Shown: positions 62,351 through 64,000 of the stretch, piece after piece | Layout: every line of letters begins with the position of its first letter | How positions within the stretch are numbered: position 1 is the stretch's first letter | The notes under the pieces: generated by a model | Databases searched by the model: none | Told to the model about the DNA's origin: nothing | Seen by the model: only the letters and a program-made list of their open reading frames with translations | From: Hexactinellida sp. DTS-2022 | Taxonomy: Eukaryota; Porifera; Hexactinellida | Direction of reading: 5' to 3' | DNA length: 64,000 nucleotides | NCBI GenBank assembly: GCA_028753945.1 | Contig: JAPNXP010000001.1 | Coordinates: forward strand, 4,020,501-4,084,500 | Position numbers and translations under genes: made by a program

Positions 62351-63256
62351 TTATTTAGTGTTCAGGTGATACATCTTATTTATATGGCACAATAAATTTG
62401 TGTCATATAAATCTATCTTTTTATTGACCACATCGTATATTAATTTTAGACAAGATTGGATGGTAGCTAGACTTGTTTTCTGTTCCAATTTCAACTTTTC
62501 CACTTCCCTCTTCAATGAAACAATTGCTTCTTCATCACGTCTAGTTATCCTCCCAAATCTAGTTAGATTTTCTTTATAGGAAATATTTGTTTCGCTAATT
62601 ATTGCCGTTTTTTCTCTGAATCCTGAGAGTGCGTGTTGAAAACATTCCATTTGTTCTCTGTTGTCGTATATTTCATATTTTAGATAACGTTGTATCTCCA
62701 CTTGACTCTCTATTTGTTGTTTCAACTTATCGTTCTGCTCTTTCAAGCTTGAGAACTCTTCTCTTATCCGTTTTTCAGTATCCTTCTGAGTATTCTTACA
62801 GTTTTCTTCCATCTCTTGCTTGTACAATTGAAACTTCTCACTGAGTTTCTCAATCTTAACCTTGAGTTCTTGGTAGGATTCAGCTTTACTGATTCCCTCT
62901 TGTTTCACTTCCCTATCCACTTCTTTCAACTTTCTTTCCTTCTCGATTTCCAGCTCCGTTAGCTTCCTTATAGCAGCATCAGATCTCGTAACCCATCCTT
63001 TTGTCTGTTCTCTCCCTCTGCTGCACTCCTCCCGCGTATACCTACCTTCTTTCTCCTGAATTTTTGTATTTTTCTTCAACTCAGCCAAGTCCAGATTCAT
63101 CCTCTCTATTTCCCTCTCGACATTCAATAACTTCATTTCGATTTGACCCAATTGCCTCTGAATACCCATTCGAACTGACTTTTCCTTTCCCATCGTATCC
63201 CAAGTCCATTGGATGTTATCACAGAGTTCTTGTTTCAAATCTCTTTTCTCTTGCAT
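62351..63256 (-). CDS. Coiled-coil protein of unknown function
   Basis: 301 aa, one exon, ATG at 63256. Almost the whole chain is charged heptad repeat, rich in Glu, Lys, Gln and Leu, starting MQEKRDLKQELCDN (for example LLNVEREIERMNLDLAELKK near residue 45). The last 40 residues are less charged (SCLKLIYDVVNKKIDLYDTN). There is no enzymatic motif, signal peptide or membrane segment. It could be a cytoskeletal or scaffold protein, or the coiled-coil half of a larger gene. A TTTGGATAG acceptor-like site lies about 15 nt before the ATG. I do not recognise a family. Confidence 0.7.
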   Translation of the reverse strand: MQEKRDLKQELCDNIQWTWDTMGKEKSVRMGIQRQLGQIEMKLLNVEREIERMNLDLAELKKNTKIQEKEGRYTREECSRGREQTKGWVTRSDAAIRKLTELEIEKERKLKEVDREVKQEGISKAESYQELKVKIEKLSEKFQLYKQEMEENCKNTQKDTEKRIREEFSSLKEQNDKLKQQIESQVEIQRYLKYEIYDNREQMECFQHALSGFREKTAIISETNISYKENLTRFGRITRRDEEAIVSLKREVEKLKLEQKTSLATIQSCLKLIYDVVNKKIDLYDTNLLCHINKMYHLNTK

Positions 63257-63771
63257 TTGCGAGAGGTACTCTATCCAAATAAAGTAAATATCAAACTATG
63301 ATAGCATAACAATTATAAATATATTTCAGATCAATTATTCACGTAACATAAGAACCTGGATTCATGGAATACCGACTTCTCGAGAGTCGATAGACTCGAT
63401 ACTCACCATTTCGATACGCGAATAAAATCAATTTCATGTATTGATTGTCGGTATTCCGGGTAGAAGACGATTTATATCTTAAATCACGAAGAAAAAAGGT
63501 TGGAAAGGATGTTCAAACTGAGTTAATATTTTTTGAGGCTAAAAAAATAGTCAAATCTTTGTTTTCTTGATTGTAACAAGCCAAGATCCAAAAATTGATG
63601 AAAAATCTCAAGCTCTGAAGACACTGGTCTCTATACTAAGTTCATTAAACTATATACTAATATATCTACCTATTGTGACAACAATAAATATATTAGCGTA
63701 GCGCAAAAACATTAATTATTCCAATCTTTTGGGATTTGGCCATTGACTAACTATGAATATACAGTCAGGTT

Positions 63772-63955
63772 CTTTTATTATGAACATTCAAGGGACCAAA
63801 AATTGTGTTTATAATAGAGATACTTCATAATAAGCGAACTCAACTTAATACAAATCCTATGTAAGTTGTCAAATTGGGACCGTAGGGCTTGTTCATAATA
63901 AAAAATCTTCATATTAAGCAGACGAAATCTTGTTTACAATAAGCAGACCTGACTG
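63772..63955. mobile_element. pogo/Tigger-like MITE, 184 bp
   Basis: TA on each side; ends CAGTCAGGTTCTTTTATTAT and, inverted, CAGTCAGGTCTGCTTATTG. The interior repeats TTCATAATAAGCGAAC-type words. From 63965 to the window end another such element may begin (TAGAACTTCGTTACTACGAA). Confidence 0.7.
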
Positions 63956-64000
63956 TAATACAATAGAACTTCGTTACTACGAATACAAGGGGACCGTCAT

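Overview
This window is eukaryotic and animal. The genes are single-copy animal housekeeping genes (THOC2, CHM/REP, ZSWIM7, cytochrome b5, PSMD5, a MACROD-type macrodomain hydrolase, TMC, AP-1 sigma, TARBP1, OST3/TUSC3, EXOC1, CAMKMT). They are intron-poor: TARBP1, EXOC1, TMC, REP and PSMD5 each read as one exon. The introns that exist can be very short (58 and 67 bp). Between the genes is AT-rich DNA crowded with miniature transposons. Most genes have a YAG splice-acceptor-like site 0-9 nt before the ATG, and EXOC1 and CAMKMT sit 65 bp apart around a strong pyrimidine tract. This fits an animal with spliced-leader trans-splicing. Together with compactness, a sponge, perhaps a glass sponge (Hexactinellida), is my best guess, but the taxon is an inference.

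Layout. 1-7.5 kb: 3' part of THOC2 (six exons, one GC-AG intron), then REP and ZSWIM7, all on +. 9.5-16 kb: cytochrome b5, PSMD5, macrodomain protein and a possible beta-propeller protein, on +. 16.8-21.0 kb: a secreted proteinase K-like subtilase on -, four exons with transposon-filled introns. 22.6-26.1 kb: TMC and AP-1 sigma. 26.2-28 kb: nested hAT-type MITEs. 28.8-36.7 kb: TARBP1, a dual-specificity phosphatase and a MATE transporter. 36.8-45.6 kb: a tandem 566-bp repeat, a hAT transposase fragment and a broken CR1/L2-like LINE bracketed by 324-bp direct repeats. 45.9-48.8 kb: a coiled-coil/NHL protein and OST3/TUSC3, both on -. 48.9-57.4 kb: a transposon graveyard with a 1.07-kb palindrome, several hAT MITEs with exact 8-bp target duplications, MULE-like fragments and, on the - strand at 55785-55834, a complete hammerhead ribozyme motif. 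57.7-61.6 kb: EXOC1 followed at once by CAMKMT. 62.3-63.3 kb: a coiled-coil protein on -.

The genes do not form one pathway; they cover mRNA export, vesicle traffic (REP, AP-1 sigma, exocyst), tRNA methylation, proteasome assembly, ADP-ribose removal, N-glycosylation and membrane transport. The most notable items are the hammerhead ribozyme in a GC-rich 234-bp element, the unusually long duplication around the LINE, the kilobase palindrome, the acceptor-at-ATG pattern with an operon-like gene pair, and the six-copy hairpin family.
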